Shown here in pieces: positions 26,389 through 34,204 of a stretch of DNA of 64,000 nt. Under the pieces are notes generated by a model that made no database searches, was not told the origin of the DNA, and saw only the letters and a list, made by a program, of their open reading frames with translations. The first letter of the stretch is position 1, and every line of letters starts with the position of its first letter. This DNA is from CAZDBA01 sp965224765 (GTDB taxonomy: Bacteria > Planctomycetota > Planctomycetia > Pirellulales > Pirellulaceae), in assembly GCA_965224765.1 (NCBI GenBank), contig CBDDAC010000043.1, forward strand, positions 245,789 through 309,788, read 5' to 3'. The translations under genes were made by a program, and so were the position numbers.

Positions 26389-26439
26389 GAAAACTCCGAG
26401 CGGGTTTTCATAAAATGACGATTGAAGGAGGCTACACCA

Positions 26440-26739
26440 ATGGTCAAAACGAAACTGCTCATGCGTCTTCGTGATCTTCACGAAGAATTGGCAAGCATGA
26501 ATGACGATCTGAAATCTACGGAACATGTTGATGAAGAAACCATCGATGCATTGGGACAACTGGTTACCGATGTTGGCGGACTTGTCGACCAAACGCGACA
26601 AAACGTAGATGCAGAAAATCGTGATGTTGCTGAACACCACCAGTTGCTCGACCAAATCATGCGGTTTGAATCGCACCATCCCCGAGTCGTCAGTTTTTTG
26701 AGTCAAATGACTGATGTCCTGACAATGATTGGAATCTAA
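26440..26739 (+). CDS. DUF4404 family protein
   Basis: About 99 residues from ATG 26440, with AAGGAGG 10 bases upstream. Two long amphipathic helices (LLMRLRDLHEELASMNDDLK and a C-terminal HHQLLDQIMRFESHHPRVVS) separated by an acidic linker. Length and layout fit DUF4404, a small helical family of unknown role. It lies between two CBS genes in the sigma54-linked unit. Confidence 0.65.
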   Translation: MVKTKLLMRLRDLHEELASMNDDLKSTEHVDEETIDALGQLVTDVGGLVDQTRQNVDAENRDVAEHHQLLDQIMRFESHHPRVVSFLSQMTDVLTMIGI

Positions 26740-26801
26740 TTACTCAGCTCCACCGGGTTTGGACACAACCTCCAAACCGCCGTTTTTCAACCAAGGCTAC
26801 C

Positions 26802-27314
26802 ATGACAACATCCATCGGCACCACGCGCGCAAAAGATTTGATGATCACCAATCTTGTTACCGTAATCGAAACGGACAAGATCAGTGACATCGCCAAAATC
26901 TTTGAGGTCGGCGACATCAACTCCGCTCCTGTGTTAAATGAAACGGGTGAATGCATTGGCATCATTACCAGTCACGATGTCGTAGAATACGAAGCGGTTC
27001 GCATCGAAGTCTGCAACGAACTTCAACGCGGTTTCATTTTTGACAATGCCAGATATGGCGATGGATCCAACCCAAGAATTCCTGGTCGGTGCTTTGATGA
27101 AGTCGGTTTTCACATGTCGAGAGTTCTACAATCCGTGCGGCCTGATGATCCATTGAGTCGCGTCGCTCGCATCATGTGTAGGAATCACGTTCACCACGTC
27201 CTCGTATTGAATAACGAAAAGAAACTCGAAGGAATGATATCCTCCTTGGATCTGCTCGGTTACGTTCTAAATGAACCTGTGTCTAAAAAAAATGCATGTG
27301 ACGGCGAAAATTGA
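26802..27314 (+). CDS. CBS domain pair protein
   Basis: 170 residues with two CBS motifs: RAKDLMITNLVTVIETDKIS then APVLNETGECIGIITSHDVV, and SVRPDDPLSRVARIMCRNHV then HVLVLNNEKKLEGMISSLDL. An insert of about 35 residues separates them. A stand-alone pair of this kind (Bateman module) senses AMP/ATP or regulates partner enzymes. It lies 62 bp after the DUF4404 gene and is last in the unit. Confidence 0.88.
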   Translation: MTTSIGTTRAKDLMITNLVTVIETDKISDIAKIFEVGDINSAPVLNETGECIGIITSHDVVEYEAVRIEVCNELQRGFIFDNARYGDGSNPRIPGRCFDEVGFHMSRVLQSVRPDDPLSRVARIMCRNHVHHVLVLNNEKKLEGMISSLDLLGYVLNEPVSKKNACDGEN

Positions 27315-27425
27315 GCGTTCAATCGGCACTCGACTTGTTGGAGCAGACAGGTTCAACGATTCCTGTGATTTTTCCATATCCCCCGCCTGTGCTTTTCACT
27401 GATAACTCGATCGCGACCACGGCGA

Positions 27426-28064
27426 TTAGGGCGCAAGCCGTTGACGGTTCCAGATCTGCGATTCCACTCGTTGATATTCGATTCTATCGTGTAGGCGATT
27501 TGCTCCGCCTTGCCAAAATTCAAAACGAACGGGCCGAATACGATACCCACCCCATGAAGGAGGACAAGGCACTTTCGCGTTGAGAAACGTTTGCTTCATT
27601 TCGTCAAGTTTGTTTCGCAGCAAACTGCGCCCAGAAACAACGGAACTCTGCTCAGACACCCACGCTCCAAGCTGGCTTCCTCTTGGACGCAGGGCGAAAT
27701 ACTTAAGTGCTTCCGCCGGGCTGACCTTCTCAGCATTCCCGCTGATCTCCACCTGCCTTTGCAAGGAGTACCAAGGAAACAACAGTGATACTTGGTCATT
27801 TGTCGCAATTTGTTTTGCTTTTCGGCTGTGGTAGTTTGTAAAGAACACGAACCCATCTTCGTCAAACAACTTCAGCAATACCGTGCGCTGCGTTGGCTTG
27901 CCAAGCCCACAAACGGTCGACAGGATCATGGCGTTAGGTTCGAGAACGCCGCATTGACTGGATTCTTTGAACCATCGTTCGAACTGATGAAACGGAGATT
28001 CTTCTGTGGAATCAAGATCGAGCGTGCCGAGCGTATATTCTTTTCTTTGATTGTGAAGATCCAT
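27426..28064 (-). CDS. pdxH: Pyridoxamine 5'-phosphate oxidase
   Basis: 212 residues, normal length. FMN-dependent oxidation of pyridoxine/pyridoxamine 5'-phosphate to PLP. Family motifs: DPxxxFxxW-like PFHQFERWFKES, NAMILSTVCGLGKPTQRTVLLK, FVFFTNYHSRKAKQIATN, LLFPWYSLQRQVEISG, SQLGAWVSEQSSVVSGR, PSWGGYRIRPVRFEFWQGG and a C-terminal basic end. GGAG (28071-28074) supports the start. Convergent with the CBS gene at 27314; monocistronic. Confidence 0.96.
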   Translation of the reverse strand: MDLHNQRKEYTLGTLDLDSTEESPFHQFERWFKESSQCGVLEPNAMILSTVCGLGKPTQRTVLLKLFDEDGFVFFTNYHSRKAKQIATNDQVSLLFPWYSLQRQVEISGNAEKVSPAEALKYFALRPRGSQLGAWVSEQSSVVSGRSLLRNKLDEMKQTFLNAKVPCPPSWGGYRIRPVRFEFWQGGANRLHDRIEYQRVESQIWNRQRLAP

Positions 28065-28175
28065 AGTGGGCTCCTAGTGCAATTTGCGCGCCTAAATTGA
28101 ATCGTCCGATTGGCGAACAGTTCAATCCAACCGCTATGACATTTAGATCCGGTGGGGAATATCAGAAACCGCTGG

Positions 28176-28222
28176 GTTCCCCCTCCCCAGCCGTGATGCG
28201 GCTGGGAAGGGGGACTTTTTTC
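28176..28222 (+). terminator. Long GC-rich hairpin with T-run (terminator-like)
   Basis: Left arm 28176-28193 and right arm 28199-28215 pair nearly throughout, followed by six T on the plus strand. No plus-strand gene reads into it, so it may end an unrecognised transcript or belong to a repeat. Confidence 0.6.
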
Positions 28223-28419
28223 ATCCCGGTGGTTGGTGTTCCGTCAGGACGCTTTCCATCGCTGACTGTTTCTAAATGTTGTCAGTGTTTCGTAGCCATG
28301 GCTCATTGGGGATTCTCAAGTTTGGTTGGCCTCGCCGCCGGCTTGGCAACAGCGAACTCAGGCACATCATCCGCGCCATTGCCGTAGAGTGGCTATTTCT
28401 CATAGCCCCAAACTTCACA

Positions 28420-28531
28420 GGATTTTGCATCGAGTGCTTTAACCCGTTCGTAGTCCCGCCTTTAGGCGGCATCGTATCCAGCCGGCTAAAACTGGTACTA
28501 CGAACACTTTAGATAGCATGATGCAAAATCC
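28420..28531. repeat. MITE-like element with 12-bp terminal inverted repeats
   Basis: Ends ggattttgcatc (28420-28431) and gatgcaaaatcc (28520-28531) are perfect inverted repeats. Just inside, gttcgtagt pairs with actacgaac, and the centre holds cccgcctttaggcgg. Its right end supplies the stop of the minus-strand frame described next. Confidence 0.75.
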
Positions 28532-28797
28532 CATTCGGTCTGGGTTAACACGGGCCCATCAACCGTCAAATCCCCGAGCGAATTTGGAGCGCGGAGGTCA
28601 GTCCGAGCGATTCCGCACAAACCGTTATACGGGAGCATCGCTTTTGCAGCCAAATCAAGCTCAAGGGCCTGCGGCGCAACCTTCGCCCATCCCATTTTGA
28701 AAACGACACGCAGGGTTCCCAAACGATCAACGATGAATCCATCGTTCAACGGCCATGTTGATTCTGGTTCGACAACGTCGGACATCACGAGAAGCAA
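28498..28797 (-). pseudogene. Gene fragment ended by a MITE-like repeat
   Basis: 99-residue frame with protein-like composition (LNDGFIVDRLGTLRVVFKMG, then LDLAAKAMLPYNGLCGIA). Its last ten residues and stop are encoded by the repeat at 28420-28531. I do not recognise the family. It may be a gene truncated by insertion of the repeat, or chance. Confidence 0.3.
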
Positions 28798-28973
28798 TTT
28801 TCAAGGCTCGCAGCGATTCTTGAGCGGCAAGAGATAGTTTCAGGTGATCAAGTGACCAATGCCGGTAGCACTATGACAATTGTGCGACGAAGTCGATCAG
28901 GTTCACCGTGGCGTTTTTGAAAGCAAGAAAACTCTGAAGCCCAAAGCTGAATTTGCGGCGATTTTTTTGCAGG
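28798..28973. other. Short intergenic region
   Basis: About 175 bp with no recognised feature. Confidence 0.3.
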
Positions 28974-29720
28974 TTAAGAAACCAAGCCTTTCAATAGAAC
29001 TCCGACAATGAATGCAATCAGAGCCGCGGATCCACCGATCAAAAGGGTCTCAAATCCAGACCGATACCATTTCTGTTCAACAAAAATTGACTTGGTGGCT
29101 CCTACGGCGAAGAACGCACATGCCGTAACGACGGTACTTACGAGATAAAGCGAATTTGTTTCCACATTCATCCATGCTCCAAAAATGAAGGCCAAAAGCG
29201 GGAGCAATCCAACAAAACAAAAGGCAAAGAATGTTGCCAAGGCGGCTTTGAGAGCCGAGGGACCATTCAACGTCAAGCCAAGTTCATCTACCAGCATGGT
29301 GTCAACCCAACGCTCCTCATCTCCAGTAATGATCTCGACGGCTCGTTCAAGGTCTTTGCCTTTGAAACCTTTCGCTGCAAAAATTTGACGAACTTCCTCT
29401 CGCTCGCCGTCTGGAACCTGTTCAATGTGTCGCCGCTCCATCAAACGAGCCTTTTCAAGCAATTGTTCGTCCGTCCTCGTTCCTAAATAGTTGCTGGCCG
29501 CCATACTAAATCCATCACCGATCAAGTTCGCCAGCCCCAGGACAATTACGATCTTGGGATTCAATCCGGCACCCGCGACACCGGACACCACCGCGAAGGT
29601 GGTCACCGTTCCATCGATCGCGCCGTAAACAAAATCTCGCAAATAACTGTGCCCTACTTTGCCCTGCACTCGCTGTGCAATCGCCGCGTGTTGATGTGAG
29701 TGTTCAAGTGGATTTTCCAT
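28974..29720 (-). CDS. VIT1/CCC1-family metal transporter
   Basis: About 248 residues from the Met at 29720. Family motifs: LRDFVYGAIDGTVTTFAVVS in the first helix, GLANLIGDGFSMAASNYLG, then a soluble acidic helical region (RRHIEQVPDGEREEVRQIFA) and three C-terminal helices. The family exports or stores Fe2+/Mn2+. The frame is open further upstream to 29897, but the extension is low-complexity and overlaps a perfect sigma54 consensus, so I favour the shorter start. Bacterial relatives with an acidic insert resemble membrane ferritin-type iron exporters. Confidence 0.85.
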   Translation of the reverse strand: MENPLEHSHQHAAIAQRVQGKVGHSYLRDFVYGAIDGTVTTFAVVSGVAGAGLNPKIVIVLGLANLIGDGFSMAASNYLGTRTDEQLLEKARLMERRHIEQVPDGEREEVRQIFAAKGFKGKDLERAVEIITGDEERWVDTMLVDELGLTLNGPSALKAALATFFAFCFVGLLPLLAFIFGAWMNVETNSLYLVSTVVTACAFFAVGATKSIFVEQKWYRSGFETLLIGGSAALIAFIVGVLLKGLVS

Positions 29721-29732
29721 ACATCGCGTTAT

Positions 29733-29748
29733 TGCAACAAGCGTGCCA
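29733..29748 (-). promoter_or_regulatory. Perfect sigma54 consensus immediately upstream of the VIT gene
   Basis: Minus strand: TGGCAC (29748-29743), spacer GCTTG, TTGCA (29737-29733). The expected transcription start is within about 3 bases of ATG 29720, which would give an almost leaderless mRNA, or the start codon lies further in. Confidence 0.5.
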
Positions 29749-30129
29749 AGCAACTGCGTTGTCGCATTTGGTGGAAATCCACCTGTGGCAAGTGCGACCA
29801 TTGGATTCCGGTTCCGTTTGTCAGAACTAGGATGAGCGATTGGGCTCAGGCAGGAAACACCAGTCGGCAACCTGGGCAATCCAGGGGAGCGACACACGAC
29901 TTATTCAGTTATTTACTTGGAGACTGAAGAGAGTGCCTGGTGGTGAAGGAAATTGCGACGGCTTTCCGCGCATTCCCTGGGCCTCAATATCATTAATTGG
30001 GCACGGTGCGTTCAAGAATTCTTTGCGTGGCTGGTGGCTAGGCAGTTGTCGGTGCAGCGACATACTTTCACTGCAACCTACATTCGATGCTGTTCATGAC
30101 CGCTCTGTCGAAAGTGATTGGATGCAATC

Positions 30130-30409
30130 ATTCGTAGGGCAACTTCCCAACGTGGTCGTTGGATGTCTATTGCGAGCCAAGCGAGCCAAAGCTGGTGGCG
30201 GCAAGGGAAACGATCCTGGTAAAGGTAATCGTGACGGTCCAGACATGAACAGTTCGGCACTGGCCCTTTTAGGCGAGTCTGACGAAGACAAGGCTAAAAT
30301 TGTTGAGCGTGACGTTCACCAGGCGACTGGTCCATCCGGTAATAAGTATCCGGAAGAATTCCAATTCGGCTTGGACAAGTACTTTGAAGCCTTGGAGAAA
30401 AACCGATAG
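30130..30409 (+). pseudogene. 3' remnant of an unrecognised gene
   Basis: The end of an open frame reads as protein: a basic, glycine-rich stretch (RAKRAKAGGGKGNDPGKGNR), then SALALLGESDEDKAKIVERD and a conserved-looking C-terminus NKYPEEFQFGLDKYFEALEK. The upstream part of the frame does not look coding. A terminator (30619) follows after a MITE insertion, as if a real gene once ended here. Confidence 0.35.
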
Positions 30410-30425
30410 TTGGAATGGCACTGAG

Positions 30426-30533
30426 CTCGTGGTTCAACCAACCTGAAATGATGGGTGCCATGCCTTGCGCTTGCGCAAGCGTGAAGCATGGCACCCACCA
30501 AAACGGGTCAAATCAGCTCTGACGAAGCACTAG
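30426..30533. repeat. MITE-like palindromic element, copy 2
   Basis: 108 bp, same orientation as copy 1 (15519-15640). Ends ctcgtggttc and gaagcactag; inner pair gggtgccatgc/gcatggcaccc with a shorter centre. Confidence 0.8.
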
Positions 30534-30618
30534 TGTCTTTCAGGAATTTGTTTTTTTACAGCGACAATTGAATTCCTGAAGTCTGTTTAGAACAACTTTC
30601 TCCAGTTAACATTCATTG

Positions 30619-30645
30619 CGCGGCAACCTCGGTTGCCGCGTTTTT
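30619..30645 (+). terminator. Rho-independent terminator
   Basis: Perfect 10-bp stem CGCGGCAACC (30619-30628), loop TC, complement at 30631-30640, then five T. Confidence 0.8.
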
Positions 30646-31071
30646 ATTGCTTACTAGATCTTCAATTGAAGTCTTACCTGCTTCGTAGGCAATTGCTGTA
30701 TGGATTCGCCCAGCGGAATCCTCAATCCTTTTGAGAGAACACAGCGCGACGCGCACTGTCCACATTCTCATCGTTCTCAGTAAAACTTAGAATCCCGTGG
30801 AATTGTGGTCTAGCCACAACGGTTTCAATGGCTGAGCTGACTCTTTGTCATCTTCCTGAACCGAGCCCAGGAAAAACATGCTAACAGGAAGATGTTGCGG
30901 TTGTAGATCGACAAGATCAGTTGTTCCATGTTGAGTCGGCCATCTCAGACTTAAAAAACCCGACAGGGCGGAAAAATTGGTTCTAGTTTCGCTAAATAGG
31001 AGTACGCGAGGAACTTTTGCTTGAAATCGTCGTCACAGATCTGAACTCAACAACTTTTCTGGAACACAACA
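30646..31071. other. Intergenic region, about 430 bp
   Basis: No supported gene or repeat. It presumably holds the promoter of the LRR gene at 31072. Confidence 0.35.
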
Positions 31072-32322
31072 ATGCACCATTTCGGCCTTCTTTTCCTGGC
31101 AATGACTCTCGCACCCTTTTCTCAAATTGACGCTATCGAGGTATCAAAATGCGGCAATTGGAATCACGAACAAACATCAGCGCCACGAGTGGATTGCAAT
31201 ACCGGGCGACAAATCAGAGAAACGTTTATCGGAAACCCAATCTCCACCCAAGAAGAGAATGCGCAGGGCGAAGAAAAGCACATCGAAATCTTGAAGGAAG
31301 CTGGTGCTACCCTGGTAATAGAAGACGGGCAAGCCATCTCAATTGATCTCTCGACAAGCTTCTCCTACGGACCCATGGGAGAGCCAGGAGACATTCAAGA
31401 AGTAGATTTTACACCAGAAGTATTTCAATCGCTTGCTAAATTATCGCATCTTGCCCATGTCAACTTGCGACTTGTCAAGCTTGCGGAACATCCTGAATTG
31501 CTTGAAGTACTCCCCCAAATGACTCAACTTCAGTCACTCGACCTCGGCCTTACTGGAACGACAAACGCAGAACTCGGCAATCTATGTTGCCTCAAGGAGT
31601 TAAAAGATCTGAATCTCGAAAGTTGCAATATCACTGACGAGGGTTTATCCCAGATCACAGAACTTAAGGCATTGGAGGTTCTGAATCTGCGATCAACGAA
31701 AATCACCGATGATGGCTTGGCGAACCTAAGTCAATGTTCTTCACTGCGCCATCTCAACCTCAAATTCACGGACGTGCTTGGTGCTGGTTTAGAAGCTTTG
31801 GCAAATTTGCCCAGACTCGAATCGCTCTCCATTCAAGCCGATCGCAACACGGCTGAAAACAATCAACTCGATCTCAGCTCGCTTCAAATGCTGGGGGAGC
31901 TAAAACAGTTTTTCGTCGGAGGAAATCAATTGGGCAACGAACTCGTTCAGGCCATTGGAAGAATGCCTAAATTGGAAAAATTAGAGTTTTCCACGATTGG
32001 GTTTCTGGCCATTGATGATCAAGGGGTCAATGATATTGTTCAACAATTCCCGTCGCTTATCGAGCTTGATCTCAATGGTGCAACTGACCTCACCGACAAA
32101 GGGATTGCCAAGTTGGCGCAACTGGAAGCACTGGAAATTCTGGATCTTGGACGCACCGGAATCACCAACCTTTCGGCAAAGAAATTAGCTGAATTGCCCA
32201 ACTTGGAAACGCTTCGAGTTGTCGGCACTTCTTTCGGGAAACTTGGCATAAACGTCATGCTCAAAGCAAATCCAAATCTGGAGATTTTGCTGCACCGTCG
32301 ACTCAATACAAGCACACGTTAA
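31072..32322 (+). CDS. Secreted leucine-rich repeat protein
   Basis: 416 residues with a signal peptide (MHHFGLLFLAMTLAPFSQIDA). A preface domain (HIEILKEAGATLVIEDGQAI) is followed from about residue 125 by roughly ten LRR units of the cysteine-containing/bacterial type: LQSLDLGLTGTTNAELGNL, LKDLNLESCNITDEGLSQI, LEVLNLRSTKITDDGLANL, LIELDLNGATDLTDKGIAKL. Such solvent-exposed solenoids mediate protein binding; the ligand is unknown. Common in Planctomycetes, often outside operons as here. Confidence 0.88.
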   Translation: MHHFGLLFLAMTLAPFSQIDAIEVSKCGNWNHEQTSAPRVDCNTGRQIRETFIGNPISTQEENAQGEEKHIEILKEAGATLVIEDGQAISIDLSTSFSYGPMGEPGDIQEVDFTPEVFQSLAKLSHLAHVNLRLVKLAEHPELLEVLPQMTQLQSLDLGLTGTTNAELGNLCCLKELKDLNLESCNITDEGLSQITELKALEVLNLRSTKITDDGLANLSQCSSLRHLNLKFTDVLGAGLEALANLPRLESLSIQADRNTAENNQLDLSSLQMLGELKQFFVGGNQLGNELVQAIGRMPKLEKLEFSTIGFLAIDDQGVNDIVQQFPSLIELDLNGATDLTDKGIAKLAQLEALEILDLGRTGITNLSAKKLAELPNLETLRVVGTSFGKLGINVMLKANPNLEILLHRRLNTSTR

Positions 32323-32492
32323 AAAGCACCCCAAGCGTTTGGCGTCCGCTGCATCGATTCGAATACATTGAACTCTTTAGGTTTTGCGTATTGAGGCATT
32401 CAGCGGATTTAACAACCTATCCCGCTTCAACCATTCACAGAAATCCAACAGTCAAAAGCAAATCAGGGCAACAACCCAACCATTTAGCCAGG
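32323..32492. other. Intergenic between convergent genes
   Basis: About 170 bp, no clear hairpin. Confidence 0.3.
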
Positions 32493-32954
32493 TCATTTAG
32501 CGCGAGCGTAACAATGATCTTTCACCCAATCACAAAGCTGTACCCACGACTCCTTTTGTTGTTCGTTCAGATAGACTTCAACCTCCATTTTCATTTTGTC
32601 GTGTTCCATCAACACTTCCGGAATTACCTGTTGGCGCTTACTCTCAATAGCAGCAAATCGTTCACGAAGTATCGGTTCAATTTGCCCGATCTGTTTGCTG
32701 GACAATTGGAGATCATCTTCCAATTGTTGAATTACAGATGCCACTCGTTTTTCAGGATTCGAGGCATGGTACTTCATTTTCTCAACAAATTGATTTGAGG
32801 AAAACATCACACCAGCAATAGCTCCGCAAGCGAAGGTAACTGTAAATGCCAAAACGGTCGCAGCACGACGTAACGCAACTCCATTGCTGAACCAACGAAT
32901 TTTCGTCAATCTTGCTGATAAACCATCGCCAATCAAACGATTATCCAAAGCCAT
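32493..32954 (-). CDS. Spy/CpxP-like periplasmic sensor protein, membrane-anchored
   Basis: 153 residues. One N-terminal membrane helix (ATVLAFTVTFACGAIAGVMF, about 33-51) and a periplasmic helical domain with LTXXQ-like features (LEDDLQLSSKQIGQIEPILR and VYLNEQQKESWVQLCDWVKD). This architecture matches CnrX/Spy/CpxP-type sensors and chaperones. Its ATG overlaps the stop of the anti-sigma-like gene (TAATG at 32954), third in an operon with an ECF sigma factor. The role is probably sensing metal or envelope stress and controlling the anti-sigma factor. Confidence 0.75.
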   Translation of the reverse strand: MALDNRLIGDGLSARLTKIRWFSNGVALRRAATVLAFTVTFACGAIAGVMFSSNQFVEKMKYHASNPEKRVASVIQQLEDDLQLSSKQIGQIEPILRERFAAIESKRQQVIPEVLMEHDKMKMEVEVYLNEQQKESWVQLCDWVKDHCYARAK

Positions 32955-33226
32955 TATGGCGCCCCCCTAAACAAAATGTGTTGCGTTACCCCAGGCCAGC
33001 TACTTGTCGCACGCTTCCATTGCTGTGAGTAAGCCTGAATTGATACGGTGGCGATCAAAATAGCGATGGTTGCACAGCTCAGGCAAAAAAGAAGTTCCCT
33101 TTTCTTCGCGACGCGAATTTTCCTTTTTTGTATCGTCGGCCCAACTTGAACTTGAAAACTCTCTGGCAATTTGAATTCGTCATCCGCTTTTCGCCACAAA
33201 CCTTTTAGCTCTTCAAGTTCATTCAT
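32954..33226 (-). CDS. Putative membrane anti-sigma factor
   Basis: About 90 residues from ATG 33226, whose codon overlaps the sigma-factor stop (ATGA). The N-terminal cytosolic part (MNELEELKGLWRKADDEFKL) is followed by a single membrane helix (LLFCLSCATIAILIATVSIQ) and a short outer tail. No zinc-binding HxxxCxxC motif, so it is not a ZAS-type anti-sigma; size and layout recall CnrY. The function is inferred from position between an ECF sigma gene and a Spy-like sensor. Confidence 0.65.
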   Translation of the reverse strand: MNELEELKGLWRKADDEFKLPESFQVQVGPTIQKRKIRVAKKRELLFCLSCATIAILIATVSIQAYSQQWKRATSSWPGVTQHILFRGAP

Positions 33227-33918
33227 GATGGATCTCCCTCTAGATTCTTCATTCTCTTCTTCGCACGATGAGCACGAACCTTGATTTTCGATTCCGACCA
33301 ATTCATTCTAGCTGCCGCCTCAGCGACCGAACATTCTTCCCAATACAACAGCGTCAGTACCATTCGGTCGTCAGCGGAAAGTTGGTTCATTAGACGGGCA
33401 ACTCGCTCGCGCGCCAGATCCTTCGCCGAATCACCACTCGTTGTCAGCTGAGCAGCCCCAAGCTTCTCCAGGATTGCTCTGCGTTTCCTCTCGCGACCTT
33501 TTTGGCGCAGGTAGCGATAACAACACCTAGTTGCGATCGTTTTAAGCCAAGTTTGAAGGCTGGAATCGCCGCGAAATCCAACGAGACCAAAATACATATC
33601 CGCAATCACCTGATTGGCTACTTCATCTCGATCTGCAGATGAATCCACAAAACGGTAGACCGTTTTGCATATCATTCCTTTGTTTTGTTCAAGGAGTTCA
33701 ATAAAGGCATTGTCATCACCCTGAGACGCTCGATCGACCAGTTTCCCGTCCAAGTCAGAAACTCTTTGTCGCCCTTGCTTTGATTCCGCTTCCTTCTTTC
33801 GAGAGTTGTTTGATGCAAAAACAGCGCCCAACTTCCCTGAAAGATCGAAGTCAAAATGCAACAAAATTGCGGATCGACATCCGCCATCTTTTCGAATTTC
33901 GACTTTCCTAGTGAGCAT
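33223..33918 (-). CDS. ECF-type RNA polymerase sigma factor
   Basis: Region 2 (AFIELLEQNKGMICKTVYRF ... LQTWLKTIATRCCYRYLRQK) and region 4 (LSADDRMVLTLLYWEECSVA ... NWSESKIKVRAHRAKKRMKN) are clear. The frame extends upstream of region 2 by about 60 residues with little conservation, so the true start may lie between 33918 and about 33760. It drives an operon with an anti-sigma-like and a Spy-like gene by overlapping start/stop codons. The target promoters are unknown; a DUF4198-containing gene is divergent at 34205. Confidence 0.88.
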   Translation of the reverse strand: MLTRKVEIRKDGGCRSAILLHFDFDLSGKLGAVFASNNSRKKEAESKQGRQRVSDLDGKLVDRASQGDDNAFIELLEQNKGMICKTVYRFVDSSADRDEVANQVIADMYFGLVGFRGDSSLQTWLKTIATRCCYRYLRQKGRERKRRAILEKLGAAQLTTSGDSAKDLARERVARLMNQLSADDRMVLTLLYWEECSVAEAAARMNWSESKIKVRAHRAKKRMKNLEGDPS

Positions 33919-34204
33919 TCTGAACCTGTTCAACTTGTTTTGCGAACACAGAACAATCGCCCAAAGTATTCGCGAAAATTGGGACGCCGTCGACCGACAT
34001 CACCACATAAAACTTAGTGGCAGCAAGCAAGCGATTGGTTACAGAATTTTTCAAAAAAATTGATTTGTTTAACTCGTTAAGAACCGGTCGTCTTCCATGT
34101 TCTTCTTTTTTAGAAATTTGCCCGATTCTTGTAACGAATCGATTCCGCGGGATCACTAAGTCTACCATCTGGCACGGTCAACCCCATTCAATGGAACCCA
34201 ACCA
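33919..34204. other. Divergent promoter region between the ECF operon and the kelch gene
   Basis: About 290 bp shared upstream region. Open frames here are not protein-like. ECF-type boxes could lie here, but I see no repeated motif that identifies one. Confidence 0.35.

Noticed and set aside
27311..27583. Plus-strand frame overlapping the CBS gene end and pdxH
   Set aside because: Lies antisense to the well-conserved C-terminus of pdxH and has no recognisable features.
28078..28093. Sigma54-like AGGCGC-N5-TTGCA upstream of pdxH
   Set aside because: The predicted transcription start would fall downstream of the GGAG ribosome binding site, so it is unlikely to be functional.
29721..29897. 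N-terminal extension of the VIT transporter
   Set aside because: The extension is unlike the family, and the internal Met at 29720 precedes the conserved domain directly.
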